This document shows, piece by piece, positions 7,272-15,741 of a stretch of DNA of 64,000 bases. Where the stretch lies: positions 62,001 to 126,000 of the forward strand of contig JAOPJY010000002.1 in the NCBI GenBank assembly GCA_025517425.1. The letters run 5' to 3'. Position numbers and translations under genes: made by a program. Position 1 is the stretch's first letter. The number at the start of each line of letters is the position of its first letter. The notes under the pieces are model-generated. The model was not told the origin of the DNA. It did not search any database and saw only the letters and a program-made list of their open reading frames with translations. The DNA comes from Halobacteria archaeon AArc-dxtr1. Its GTDB lineage: Archaea > Halobacteriota > Halobacteria > Halobacteriales > Natrialbaceae.

Positions 7272-8504
7272 ATGAAGATCCGGTTTCTGGGCGGCGCTCG
7301 CGAGGTCGGCCGGAGTGCCATCCTGGTAAACGACTCCCTGCTCCTCGATTACGGGATGAAGACCGGAACCCCGCCGCAGTTTCCGGTCGGCGACGTCGAG
7401 CCGGAAGCGGTGGTCGTCAGCCACGGCCACTTAGACCACGTTGGGGCGATTCCTGCGCTGCTTTCGGGAGACCGGCGGCCACCGATCCACTGGACGCCGC
7501 CGACGCGAGAGCTGGCGCTCACCCTCGCACGGGATACGCTCAAACTCCATGGCGGGACCTACGACTGTCCGTTCACCGAGGCCGAGCTAAAACGCGTGAC
7601 GCAGGTGTCCGAAACGCACGGCTACCGAGAATCGTTCGAGGCGGCCGGCCACACGGTGACGCTCTACAACGCCGGCCACATCCCGGGGAGTGCCCACGTC
7701 CTCGTTGACGACGGCGAGACGCGGCTGCTCTATACGGGCGATTTTCACACCACGGACCAGCGTCTGGTGTCGGCCTCGACCGCGCGGCCCGAGGCTGACG
7801 TCGTGCTCTGTGAGAGTACGTACGCCGACGTCACCCACGAGCCCCGCGAGACGGTCGAAGAGCGGTTCGTCGAGAGCCTCCGAACGACCGTCTGGGAGGG
7901 GGGCACCGTCGTCGTCCCGGCGTTCGCGATCGGCCGGACACAGGAGATGCTGATGGTCTGTGCGGCCCACAACGTGGAGTGTTACGTCGACGGGATGGGG
8001 AAAGACGTGACCCGGATGCTTCGGCGCCATCCCGAGTTCGTCCGTGACGAGGCTGCGCTCCGACGGGCGACGTCGAACGCCCGCTTCGTCACCGGTCGGG
8101 ACGGCCAACGGAAGCGGATCGCCGCACAGAACACGGTGATTGTGACGACGAGCGGGATGCTCTCGGGCGGGCCGGCGATGACGTACGTACCGGCGATCAG
8201 GACGAATCCGACGAACAAACTAGCGCTGACGGGCTATCAGGTCGAGGGGACGCCCGGCCGGGAACTCCTCGAGACGGGCCGGGCCGAGTTCGACGGCAGA
8301 GTGCTGCCTGTCGCCGCCCGAGTGGAGCAATACGACTTCTCTGCACACGCCGACGCGGACGGACTCGCCGCGTTTCTCGAGCCATACCGGGAGCGTCGAG
8401 TCCTGATAAATCACGGCGACCGGTGTGAGGCGTTCGCGACCACGCTCTGCGAGGACGGCGTCGACGCTTCTGCCCCCGAACTCGGCGAGACGATGCGCGT
8501 CTAG
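7272..8504 (+). CDS. Beta-CASP metallo-beta-lactamase ribonuclease (aCPSF2-like)
   Basis: A 410-residue RNA-processing nuclease of the metallo-beta-lactamase/beta-CASP class, related to CPSF-73 and RNase J. SHGHLDHVG (about residues 54-62) is the HxHxDH zinc site. GHIPGSAHVLV, YTGDFH and CESTYAD are the later metal motifs. PAFAIGRTQEML marks the start of the beta-CASP cap, and the RNA-specificity end has QYDFSAHAD and LINHGD. It lacks the N-terminal KH domains of aCPSF1, so it belongs to the shorter archaeal type that acts in mRNA decay or 3' end trimming. Its stop TAG shares a CTAG with the stop of the opposite gene. Confidence 0.88.
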   Translation: MKIRFLGGAREVGRSAILVNDSLLLDYGMKTGTPPQFPVGDVEPEAVVVSHGHLDHVGAIPALLSGDRRPPIHWTPPTRELALTLARDTLKLHGGTYDCPFTEAELKRVTQVSETHGYRESFEAAGHTVTLYNAGHIPGSAHVLVDDGETRLLYTGDFHTTDQRLVSASTARPEADVVLCESTYADVTHEPRETVEERFVESLRTTVWEGGTVVVPAFAIGRTQEMLMVCAAHNVECYVDGMGKDVTRMLRRHPEFVRDEAALRRATSNARFVTGRDGQRKRIAAQNTVIVTTSGMLSGGPAMTYVPAIRTNPTNKLALTGYQVEGTPGRELLETGRAEFDGRVLPVAARVEQYDFSAHADADGLAAFLEPYRERRVLINHGDRCEAFATTLCEDGVDASAPELGETMRV

Positions 8505-8860
8505 CCGTTCGAGCCGTTTCCGTCAACCGGCCCCGGTCGACGACCCGGCGTGCGGGTCAATCCGATCAGGTAGACGTCAAGCAGCGCCACCACTAGCACC
8601 GCCAGGGGGACGGCGACGTCGGTGTAGGCGACGTCCTGTATCTGTAGTGCCGTGAGGACGAACGGGTCGCCGGGTTCGAACGCGCCGGAGATTGTTCGAG
8701 CACTGAGAAATGCTAGCGAGAGCAGGTAGAGAGCGAGCCAGGCGAGCCCTCGTCGCCACTGGCTGAGATACCAGTGGCCAAGTCCCGCGACGAGCACCGT
8801 CAGGAGATAGGCGGGCCAAATAGGTCGGCCGGTCGGCAACATCTCGGATTGGTCACTCAT
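8501..8860 (-). CDS. Small membrane protein, unknown function
   Basis: A 119-residue protein with three or four hydrophobic segments (about residues 16-33, 37-55 and 79-101). GLGHWYLSQWRRGLAWLALY resembles the small TM2-like proteins of haloarchaea in which a Gly-rich helix is followed by a short basic loop. The start at 8860 gives an N-terminus that reads naturally into the first helix. Function unknown. It ends tail-to-tail with the beta-CASP gene, overlapping by four bases. Confidence 0.72.
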   Translation of the reverse strand: MSDQSEMLPTGRPIWPAYLLTVLVAGLGHWYLSQWRRGLAWLALYLLSLAFLSARTISGAFEPGDPFVLTALQIQDVAYTDVAVPLAVLVVALLDVYLIGLTRTPGRRPGPVDGNGSNG

Positions 8861-9036
8861 CGCCACTCCGTTTGGCTTCCAGTACAATCCGTGTTTCCCT
8901 CGAACGAGTGAGGCACGAACGCGCGTGCCGATAGCGGAGCGGCCGTCGCGGCCGGTTCCGGGCGAGTCAATCGAGAGCGGTCGCTGCTCGCGTAATCCAG
9001 CGGAACATTCATGTCCGGCGTGGAAGTAGCCGTACC

Positions 9037-9948
9037 GTGAAACGGCGGCACTACCTTTCGGTGATGGGTGTGGCGGGTGTCTCGGCCCTCGCCGGCTGTT
9101 CGACGCTTGACGAGGCGGGTGACGACAGCGACAGCGGAGACGACGAGGACGGTGTCCAGAACGAATCGGAAGACGACGAAAGCGATGAGGGGACCGGCGA
9201 CGAAGGTGGTGACGAACACGGTGAGGAAGAGAAAAGTGAAAACGGCGAGGATGAGGAAAGCGAGAACGGCGACGGTGAAGAAGATGAAAGCGAGAACGGC
9301 GACGGAAATGGTGACGAAAACGGAGGGGAAGCGGAACCGACCGAACTCGTGTCGATCCAATCAGTAGCGGATCGATACGATCCGAACGCAACGACGCTCG
9401 GAACCTACGGACGGAGCACAACGATCGACGGAGTCGAGTTCGACGATGGACTCGCGGTCATGATCTTCGACCACGGAGTCGGCAACGAGTTCGCGTTCAG
9501 CGTACTCGATGCGGACGGCAGAGAGGTAGGCGAAGCCGGCCCGTTCTTCGGCGATGTCGAGGGGGCGTCGGCGGTTCTGGCGACAGCGGGGATCCATTCG
9601 GTAACCGTCGAAACGGACATTTCAGGCAACAGCTACTGGACGCTCGCCACCGCCCAGCCCAACGCGCCCGCTGAGGCGATCCACGAGATTCCAGTCGAGG
9701 CAAGTGGAACCGAACCGGACGTAATGGGACCCGTCGAAATCGACGGCACGGTGACGGTCGCCGCGAGCTACGAGGGCAACGGCCCCTTCGAGCTGGTCTG
9801 TTACGACGAGGCGGGCACGGAACCCGACGACGCGACTGTTGTCTTCGAGGAGGAAGGGCCGTTCGAGGGAGAGACTGAAGTGGAGTTCGACGCGACCGCC
9901 TGGATCGGCGTCGAGGCGGTCGGCGACTGGTCGTTCGAGATCCAGTAA
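9037..9948 (+). CDS. Tat lipoprotein with acidic linker and beta-rich domain
   Basis: A 303-residue cell-surface lipoprotein. The GTG start gives MKRRHYLSVMG with the twin arginine, and ALAGCS is the lipobox (Cys21). Residues 25-105 are an extreme low-complexity linker of Asp, Glu, Gly, Asn and Ser that holds the domain away from the membrane. The C-terminal 190 residues alternate hydrophobic and charged residues in a way that suggests two beta-sandwich repeats (SYWTLATAQPN, GDWSFEIQ), as in pre-peptidase C-terminal-type domains. No catalytic motif is visible; a ligand-binding or structural role is likely. Confidence 0.72.
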   Translation: MKRRHYLSVMGVAGVSALAGCSTLDEAGDDSDSGDDEDGVQNESEDDESDEGTGDEGGDEHGEEEKSENGEDEESENGDGEEDESENGDGNGDENGGEAEPTELVSIQSVADRYDPNATTLGTYGRSTTIDGVEFDDGLAVMIFDHGVGNEFAFSVLDADGREVGEAGPFFGDVEGASAVLATAGIHSVTVETDISGNSYWTLATAQPNAPAEAIHEIPVEASGTEPDVMGPVEIDGTVTVAASYEGNGPFELVCYDEAGTEPDDATVVFEEEGPFEGETEVEFDATAWIGVEAVGDWSFEIQ

Positions 9949-9962
9949 CGAAGAGCGCGCCG

Positions 9963-11432
9963 TCAGTCGTCGGCGGGAACGGCGGGCGTCTCGTCGACGA
10001 CGCTCTCGGTCCAGGTCCCACGGAGGAACCAGGCCGCCGTGACGATCGCCGAGAGGACGTAGGAGATCGCCACCGCGTACCAGACACCGATGAGCCCGGC
10101 GTCTATGACGATGATCGCGACCGCGGCGAGTGGGATGCGATAGAGCCACAGCTCCTGGGTCGCCAGCAACATGGCGGCACGAGTGGAACCGCTTCCTCGA
10201 ATCCCGCCCAGTAAGACCTGGAACACCCCGAGGAAGACGTAGGAGGGGCCAGCGATGAGGATGTAGGCCGCACCGTACTCGACGACCTGTGCAGACTCCT
10301 CGCCTTCGATGAAGACGGCCGTAATCGGCTCTGCAAACGGGTAGACAAGCGCGACGATGGCCACGAAGACGCCGACGACGACGATCGAACTCAGTTTGAT
10401 GGCGCGTCTGGCGCGGTCGAGCTGGTCGGCGCCCAAATTCTGGCCGACGACGGTCTCCGTCCCGCGGGCGAGCCCGAGCGCCGGCAAGAACATAAGCGAG
10501 GAGAGGCGGTTGACGATGCCGTAAGCGGCGACCGCCTCCGTGCCGGCGAGGGCAATCAGTGCGGTCATGACGGTGATCCCGAACGACCGCAGGCCCTGTT
10601 CGGTTGCGATCGGGGCGCCGATATCGATGATCTTCCGGAGGGTTTCGCCTTTGAGCCACAGATCCGAGAGCGACGGTTCGAGCCCGACGCGTCCGGTAAA
10701 CAGCAGGTACATGCCGGCGACGGCGGCGAGCCCACGCGAGATGACAGTCGCGATCGCCGCCCCCTCGACGCCGAAGCCCTCGAAGCCGGTCGCGGCGTAC
10801 AGCGTCGACTCGAAACCGGTCGCGCCGATCCAGGCGAACACCGGGTTGTCAGTAAAGCCCAGAATCAGAAAGGGGTCGAGAACGACGTTGAGCGTCGCGC
10901 TCCCCGCCATCAGATAGAGGGGTGTTCGGGTGTCACCCCAGCCTCGCGAGAGCGCGTCGAAGATGAAAAACCAGAACATGAAGCCGACGCTGACGAAGAT
11001 GATCCGCGTGTAGGAGACGGCGTAGGCGTAGGCGTCGGTTCCGGGCTCCGCACCGACGAGTTGCATCAGCCACGGCGAGAGGACGAACCCGAGGGCGCCA
11101 AAGACCGCGCCGACGATTGTGACGAACGAGACGGTCTGGCCGGCAACGTGGTGCGATCGTCGGAAGTCCCCCGCACCCTTGTGCTGGGAGACGAGCACCG
11201 TGCCGGCGACCGTGAGACCCCCGCCGACGCTGACCATCAGGAAGACGATCGCCCACGAGTACGACAGTGCGGCGACCGCGTCACTTCCCAGCCGGCCGAC
11301 CCAGTAGGTGTCAGCGAGGTTGTACGCCACCTGCAGCAGCTGTGAGAAGACGATCGGCGCAGAGAGGACGACGAGTGGCTTGAACAAAGCGCCGTCGGTG
11401 ACGTTGACTGATCGGTCCGTTCCCTCGGTCAT
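9963..11432 (-). CDS. MATE family efflux transporter
   Basis: A 489-residue antiporter with about twelve membrane helices that exports drugs or organic cations in exchange for Na+ or H+. The pattern is clear: PIVFSQLLQVAYNLADTYWV in helix 1-2, GGLTVAGTVLVSQHKGAG and the matching second half ARGTETVVGQNLGA, which show the internal duplication of the family. The ATG at 11432 was chosen because upstream in-frame sequence is basic and non-membrane. A 16-base perfect palindrome 132 bases upstream may bind a regulator. No regulator gene is adjacent, so the controlling protein must be encoded elsewhere. Confidence 0.9.
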   Translation of the reverse strand: MTEGTDRSVNVTDGALFKPLVVLSAPIVFSQLLQVAYNLADTYWVGRLGSDAVAALSYSWAIVFLMVSVGGGLTVAGTVLVSQHKGAGDFRRSHHVAGQTVSFVTIVGAVFGALGFVLSPWLMQLVGAEPGTDAYAYAVSYTRIIFVSVGFMFWFFIFDALSRGWGDTRTPLYLMAGSATLNVVLDPFLILGFTDNPVFAWIGATGFESTLYAATGFEGFGVEGAAIATVISRGLAAVAGMYLLFTGRVGLEPSLSDLWLKGETLRKIIDIGAPIATEQGLRSFGITVMTALIALAGTEAVAAYGIVNRLSSLMFLPALGLARGTETVVGQNLGADQLDRARRAIKLSSIVVVGVFVAIVALVYPFAEPITAVFIEGEESAQVVEYGAAYILIAGPSYVFLGVFQVLLGGIRGSGSTRAAMLLATQELWLYRIPLAAVAIIVIDAGLIGVWYAVAISYVLSAIVTAAWFLRGTWTESVVDETPAVPADD

Positions 11433-11563
11433 TCGACCCCTCTCGTCGCGGTCGAGGCCGCCGGCTCGGCGTGATCGTGTGGACGGCAACCGCGGGCGAT
11501 CGAGCGACGAGCGGCGTCGATCGTCCCAGCAATCGAGAGGCGAACGCGGAGGACGGTCACTAG

Positions 11564-11579
11564 CTGACCAGTTGGTCAG
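11564..11579. promoter_or_regulatory. Palindromic operator candidate upstream of the MATE gene
   Basis: CTGACCAGTTGGTCAG is a perfect palindrome with arms of seven bases around GT. It is in the 193-base gap before the MATE gene. Palindromes of this size and symmetry are typical of TetR/AcrR-type operators of efflux genes, though I see no TetR gene nearby. Its distance to the ATG implies a leader of roughly 100 bases or binding upstream of the promoter. Confidence 0.5.
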
Positions 11580-11625
11580 GAGGCGTGAAATGGGTTCTGA
11601 TTCAGACCAACGGTGGAGATGATCG

Positions 11626-11904
11626 CTACCGTCGGTAGCGTCTGACGCTAAACTCCTCGTAGCCGCCGTAGGCAATTTCGAGGGCGCCGAGCCACCAGTT
11701 CCATCGCTCCGGTGGCGCCCCGTCCGGCGCGTCAGCCAACTCCTCGATGACGATCGCTGACGTCAACTCGACGCCGGTGTCGCGCTCGTATCGCCCCGCG
11801 TCAGCGAGCGTCCGCGCCTGCCGGGCGACGACTCGAGAGGCGCCACGAGAGCCACCGAACTCGGCACGCAAGCGTTCTTCGAGCTGATCGGGATCGAGCG
11901 ACAC
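11626..11904 (-). CDS. Conserved haloarchaeal small protein, unknown function
   Basis: A 92-residue soluble protein beginning MSLDPDQLEERLRAEFGGS, mostly helical, with a tryptophan-rich C-terminal part (ERWNWWLGALEIAYGGYEEF). No signal peptide, membrane segment or metal motif. It is intact, with codon use like its neighbours. No function can be assigned. Confidence 0.65.
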   Translation of the reverse strand: MSLDPDQLEERLRAEFGGSRGASRVVARQARTLADAGRYERDTGVELTSAIVIEELADAPDGAPPERWNWWLGALEIAYGGYEEFSVRRYRR

Positions 11905-11969
11905 GGCGTCTGCTACGGGCTGGTGGCACTTCCGTCTGTGCCCGCTCGAACCGAGCGGACAGCGAGCGG

Positions 11970-12353
11970 TTAGAAGTCGTGGTCGGGGTCGTCTTCGACG
12001 GTCCGTTTCAGCGAGTCACGTCGGGACTTTGCGTCGCGACCCGTCGCTTCGAGGAGGAACTCGTTTTTCGCCGAGACGGCCTCGCCGGCGGCCTCGAGTT
12101 CGTCGGGTCCGAGCTCGGTCGGATCGCGTTCGTGGAACTCGACGGCGAGCTTGTCTTTCTTCCCGGAGTACTCGACGGCGCCGACGACGATACGCTCGAA
12201 GACGGGGTTGTCGGGCTCGGCGATGACGAACAGATCGCTTCCCTTGAACTCTTCCGTTTCCGAAATCGGCCCGAAGTACTCCTCGACGGTGGCTTCTAGG
12301 TCGGGGATTCGCTCCTCGAGGTACTCGCCACGTCGCATCTTGTACTCCTTCAT
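11970..12353 (-). CDS. DUF5611-like haloarchaeal protein
   Basis: A 127-residue soluble protein starting MKEYKMRRGEYLEERIPDLE, the usual opening of a conserved haloarchaeal family I know as DUF5611. The middle (SDLFVIAEPDNPVFERIVVG) and VEFHERDPTELGPDELE are well formed, and the C-terminus is basic then acidic. I prefer the ATG at 12353 to one 13 codons upstream because a TATA-like ATGAAAAGAG lies about 30 bases before it. Function unknown; the compact alpha/beta form and ubiquity suggest a core role. Confidence 0.75.
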   Translation of the reverse strand: MKEYKMRRGEYLEERIPDLEATVEEYFGPISETEEFKGSDLFVIAEPDNPVFERIVVGAVEYSGKKDKLAVEFHERDPTELGPDELEAAGEAVSAKNEFLLEATGRDAKSRRDSLKRTVEDDPDHDF

Positions 12354-12422
12354 GAATTGGTGAAACACGGGGGACCGTTTACCTCTTTTCATACCACGCA
12401 GCCCGTGTGGCGTCCGGACGGG

Positions 12423-13346
12423 TCAGCGTCCGGGCTCGTATTCGCGCTCGCTCAGGTAGCCCTTCCGACAGTCCGGGCAGATGTCTCCAGTGCGAAGTGA
12501 ACCGCGGTCGCCGTCGGCTCGAAACTCACAGCGCGGACAGAAGAACTCGGTAGCGACGCCGTCGGCCGGACCGCCCTGGCCAGGTGCAGGTGCGGCGCCA
12601 GCGCTCTCGATTCCCGTGATAGAGGCGTCCTCGTCCGCATTCGAGAGCGGTGCGTCTCGGTCGGCCGCGGGCGGCGTTTCGGACGCATCGACGATGTCGT
12701 CGGGCGTCGCGTCAGCGTCGTCGGAAGCCGCGGCGTCGATTCCGGAGCCGGCGGGGGCACCGGACGATCCGGACGAGTCTTCGAGAATAATCCCGTCGTC
12801 CTCCTCGGGGCCGTCCGCGTCAGCCGCGGACACCTCGGCCGGTTCGGAGAAGGATAGCTCCTCACCCGCCGGATCGGCCTCGGTACCATCATCACCATCA
12901 TCGTCGGGCCAGGCGGCGGGATCTGCGTCGGCACCGACGGGCGGTCCGACGTCGGAGGAGTCGGGCCACTCGCCGTGCTCTCGAGCGGGGGGATCGTCCG
13001 CCGACGCGAGCGTCTCGTCGTCGACTGCGTCGCTCGGATCGGGCGTCGAAGGAGGACGTTCGGTTTCGGTGACCGCGTCTGAGCCATCGGCGACAGCGTC
13101 CGGCGCGCCGTCTTCGACACCAGCTGTATCAGCGCCGCCGTCGGCGGTATCGGCGTCCGATTCGGCGTCTGCCGTGGCCAACCGCGTCACTTCGGTGTTC
13201 TCGCTTATGACGTGTCTGTCGCCACAGCGAGAGCACTCCTCGTACTCCTGGACGGTGACGACGACCTCGCTGCCCCGTTCCTCGCGATCGCGATCGACGT
13301 GGGGTTCGCCGTACTCGTGGCCGAGCAGCGAACATCGCAGGACCAT
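12423..13346 (-). CDS. Protein with terminal zinc ribbons and long acidic linker (DUF7093-like)
   Basis: A 307-residue protein with zinc-binding cysteine pairs at both ends. The N-terminal domain (MVLRCSLLGHEYGEP, then YEECSRCGDRHVI) and C-terminal ribbon (FFCPRCEFRADGD, ICPDCRKGYLSE) flank about 200 residues of Asp/Ala/Ser-rich, probably disordered sequence. The N-terminal domain matches a haloarchaeal family I recall as DUF7093. A TATA box lies about 30 bases before the ATG. A role as an adaptor for nucleic acid or protein binding is possible but not shown. Confidence 0.72.
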   Translation of the reverse strand: MVLRCSLLGHEYGEPHVDRDREERGSEVVVTVQEYEECSRCGDRHVISENTEVTRLATADAESDADTADGGADTAGVEDGAPDAVADGSDAVTETERPPSTPDPSDAVDDETLASADDPPAREHGEWPDSSDVGPPVGADADPAAWPDDDGDDGTEADPAGEELSFSEPAEVSAADADGPEEDDGIILEDSSGSSGAPAGSGIDAAASDDADATPDDIVDASETPPAADRDAPLSNADEDASITGIESAGAAPAPGQGGPADGVATEFFCPRCEFRADGDRGSLRTGDICPDCRKGYLSEREYEPGR

Positions 13347-13372
13347 TGTATCGTCCGACCGTACCGAGTCCC

Positions 13373-13382
13373 ACCATAAAAA
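13373..13382 (-). promoter_or_regulatory. TATA box for the zinc-ribbon gene
   Basis: On the minus strand GTTTTTATGG lies 27-36 bases before the ATG at 13346, which suits a leaderless archaeal transcript. It is in the 109-base gap between two divergent genes. Confidence 0.6.
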
Positions 13383-13455
13383 CGTACTGTCCGTCGGGCG
13401 ACACCCCTGCTGGAACGGCAAGTGTCAAATCCCAGGCTCACGAAGAGAGGGACGG

Positions 13456-13752
13456 ATGAGAGCGAAGCCGGAGTACCGGGACCGGGAAAAACCGCAGGTC
13501 GCGGTTCTGGACGAGCTCGTCAATCGCGTCGAAGAGGGGATGACCGTCCTCGAACTCCGTGCAGCCGTCGAAGTCGAGATCGACGAGCTAGAGGACGCTC
13601 TGGCGGCGCTCAAAGACGATGGGCTGATCGTCGTCGATACCGCGACCAACGAGACCCTTATCAAACCGGCCGACCGGGTCATCCCCGACGAGCCCGAGCC
13701 GGAGACAGACGAAACGCTAAGTGAGTGGCTGCGTCGTCGAATGCCGTTTTGA
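13456..13752 (+). CDS. DUF6432-like small winged-helix protein
   Basis: A 98-residue soluble protein that looks like a winged helix: QVAVLDELVNRVEEGMTVLE, then DELEDALAALKDDGLIVV and a beta wing DTATNETLIKPADRV. Its tail ends in SEWLRRRMPF. I associate this with the haloarchaeal DUF6432 family. The ATG at 13456 is chosen because the long upstream frame is antisense to the zinc-ribbon gene. It may be a DNA-binding regulator, but no target is evident. Confidence 0.7.
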   Translation: MRAKPEYRDREKPQVAVLDELVNRVEEGMTVLELRAAVEVEIDELEDALAALKDDGLIVVDTATNETLIKPADRVIPDEPEPETDETLSEWLRRRMPF

Positions 13753-13795
13753 GGCGATCGAAACGCCTGTGGGGGTGAGGCGCCTCCGTTCGAGC

Positions 13796-14917
13796 ATGAG
13801 CGTCATCGAGTCGGTACACGCAGATCACGGCGCGTCGTTCGAGGAATGCGGCGGGCGGCGAGTCGTCGCACACTACGGTCGGCCGGAACGGGCCCACCGA
13901 GCGGTGCGCAACGGCGTCGGCCTGCTCGAAATGACCTACGGCGTCGTGGTCGTCGAGGGCGACGACCGCGTCGAGTACGTCGACAACGTCGTCTCGAACC
14001 GCGTTCCCGACGCGGACGGCGCGGGCTGTTACGCGCTCCTCTGTGACCCCCAGGGCGGTATCGAACTCGATCTGTTCGTCTACAACGCCGGCGAGCGCCT
14101 GCTCCTGTTCACGCCACCCGGACGTGCCGACGAGCTGGCCGCCGACTGGGCCGAGAAGGTGTTCATCCAGGACGTCGAGATCCAGGCCGCGACCGACGAG
14201 TACGCCGTTTTCGGCGTCCACGGGCCTAACGCGACCGAGAAGGTCGCGAGCGTCCTCACCGGACCGGGAACTCCCGACGAGCGGTACGGCTTCGTCCGTG
14301 GAGGACTCGACGACGCAGGCGTGACCGTGATCCGAACCGACGCGCCGACCGGCGAGGAGGGGTACGAGATCGTCTGTGGCGCCGACGACGCCGAGGCGGT
14401 CTACGGCGTCCTCCTGAATCAGGGAATGAACGCCGCGCCCCTCGGCTACCGGACCTGGGAGGATCTCTGTCTCGAGGCCGGCACACCGCTGTTCGAGTCC
14501 GAACTCGAGGGGCGCATCCCGAACGTCCTCGGGCTGCGCGCCGCCGTCGACTTCGAGAAGGGCTGTTTCGTGGGCCAGGAGGTCGTCTCCCGCGTGGAAA
14601 ATCGCGGGCAGCCGAGTTCGCGGCTGGTCGGGCTCGCGCTCGAAACCAGTACTGAAACGGATGCGGACGACGGAGACGCCGTCCCCGACGCCGGCGCGGC
14701 CGTCTTCGACGGCGACAGCGTCGTCGGCGAGGTGACGCGGGCGATTCACAGTCCGATGCTCGGCCAGTCGATCGCGCTCGCACTCGTCGAGTACGGCCTC
14801 GAGAGCGAGGCACTCTCGGTTCGCGTCGGTGGTAAAGAGCTGCCCGCGACCCGGACCGAACTGCCGTTCGTCGAGGGATCCGAGCGATCCGGTCGGCTGC
14901 CGGAGTACGCGGACTGA
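13796..14917 (+). CDS. YgfZ/GcvT-like folate-binding protein
   Basis: A 373-residue aminomethyltransferase-fold protein. The decisive motif is KGCFVGQE (residues 255-262), the K-G-C-x-G-Q-E signature of YgfZ/IBA57 proteins, which use tetrahydrofolate in iron-sulfur cluster assembly and repair. The N-terminal half has the GcvT features GLLEMTYGVV and VHGPNATEKV, and the C-terminal barrel is well formed apart from an acidic insertion near residue 290. True glycine-cleavage T protein lacks the cysteine motif, so the YgfZ assignment is favoured. Fe-S maintenance fits the aconitase and other Fe-S enzymes of this organism. Confidence 0.85.
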   Translation: MSVIESVHADHGASFEECGGRRVVAHYGRPERAHRAVRNGVGLLEMTYGVVVVEGDDRVEYVDNVVSNRVPDADGAGCYALLCDPQGGIELDLFVYNAGERLLLFTPPGRADELAADWAEKVFIQDVEIQAATDEYAVFGVHGPNATEKVASVLTGPGTPDERYGFVRGGLDDAGVTVIRTDAPTGEEGYEIVCGADDAEAVYGVLLNQGMNAAPLGYRTWEDLCLEAGTPLFESELEGRIPNVLGLRAAVDFEKGCFVGQEVVSRVENRGQPSSRLVGLALETSTETDADDGDAVPDAGAAVFDGDSVVGEVTRAIHSPMLGQSIALALVEYGLESEALSVRVGGKELPATRTELPFVEGSERSGRLPEYAD

Positions 14918-14953
14918 GGTCATCGCGCTACAGAACAGACCGTACAGAAAGCA

Positions 14954-14960
14954 TTTATAC
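14954..14960 (+). promoter_or_regulatory. TATA box of lipoprotein gene
   Basis: TTTATAC starts 27 bases before the ATG at 14981, followed by a run of eight A. This is the expected spacing for a leaderless archaeal mRNA. Confidence 0.65.
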
Positions 14961-14980
14961 AAAAAAAATAACTGGCTGTC

Positions 14981-15622
14981 ATGAATCGACGAAAGGCAAT
15001 CATCGCAGTCGGGGCGGCCACGACAACACTCGCCGGCTGCCTCGGAACGTGGGATTCGGAGACCTCGGGCACCGGCGGTAACGATGCCGCAAGCCCCGAG
15101 GAAGCACGTGCGGATGAGGGAGGTGACACTGATAGCGACGACGGGCAGACGGCCGAAACGGACGCGGAGCCGGCTGACACGGAGCCAACTGACGCGGACG
15201 ACGGTGAGAGCGACGAGTCGGCGGAGTCGGCGACAGCCGCCGAGGATGTCCAAGCCTGGCGAAAGCCCTCCGGGATCGTGCAGGTCGGGTCCTCAGAGGG
15301 GAGCCACCGGGTGGTGCTGGGAGCGGAGTCGGACGTCTCACTCGAGACGACGATGGAGATACGGATTCAGGGTGGCAAAGCCATCTACGAGGACGAAATA
15401 AGCGTCTCCGCGGAGGACTCACAGACGATCTTGTTCAGGGCGAAAAATGAGTATCTGATCGACTTCCCAGAGACGGCGTATCCGTCGACGGAGGTGAGTG
15501 AGTCAAACGTCGACTGCAACGGCTCCGTCCAGGACGTCATATTTGGTGAGGACGGCGCGGTAGAGAGGACGGTATGGACGACATTAGCCATCTGTGACGC
15601 CGACCCCTCGTGGTTCAAGTGA
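14981..15622 (+). CDS. Tat lipoprotein, unknown function
   Basis: A 213-residue surface lipoprotein. MNRRKAIIAVG gives a weak twin-arginine signal and LAGCLG the lipobox (Cys19). Residues 25-90 form a disordered linker of Asp, Glu, Ser and Thr. The C-terminal 120 residues are beta-rich (GIVQVGSSEGSHRVVLG, ISVSAEDSQTILFRA) and contain two more cysteines (NVDCNGS, AICDADPSWFK) that could pair. No enzyme motif seen. It is transcribed alone from its own TATA box. Confidence 0.75.
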   Translation: MNRRKAIIAVGAATTTLAGCLGTWDSETSGTGGNDAASPEEARADEGGDTDSDDGQTAETDAEPADTEPTDADDGESDESAESATAAEDVQAWRKPSGIVQVGSSEGSHRVVLGAESDVSLETTMEIRIQGGKAIYEDEISVSAEDSQTILFRAKNEYLIDFPETAYPSTEVSESNVDCNGSVQDVIFGEDGAVERTVWTTLAICDADPSWFK

Positions 15623-15741
15623 GGGGCTCTACCAATTGGTATCCATCAGATCTTCACGGCACGAGGCTCGAAACAAGAACGGAGACACCGGCCGGAAGCG
15701 TCCGGCCACAGCGTTACGGAGCCCGCGACCGACGGCCCGGT

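Noticed and set aside
9121-9330. Repetitive GA-rich DNA that looks like a tandem repeat or CRISPR-like array
   Set aside because: It is the acidic low-complexity linker of a lipoprotein and has no repeat-spacer regularity.
13679-15253. Long minus-strand frame of 524 codons
   Set aside because: It is antisense to the YgfZ-like gene and a lipoprotein gene; long mirror frames are common in GC-rich genomes and this one has no motif.
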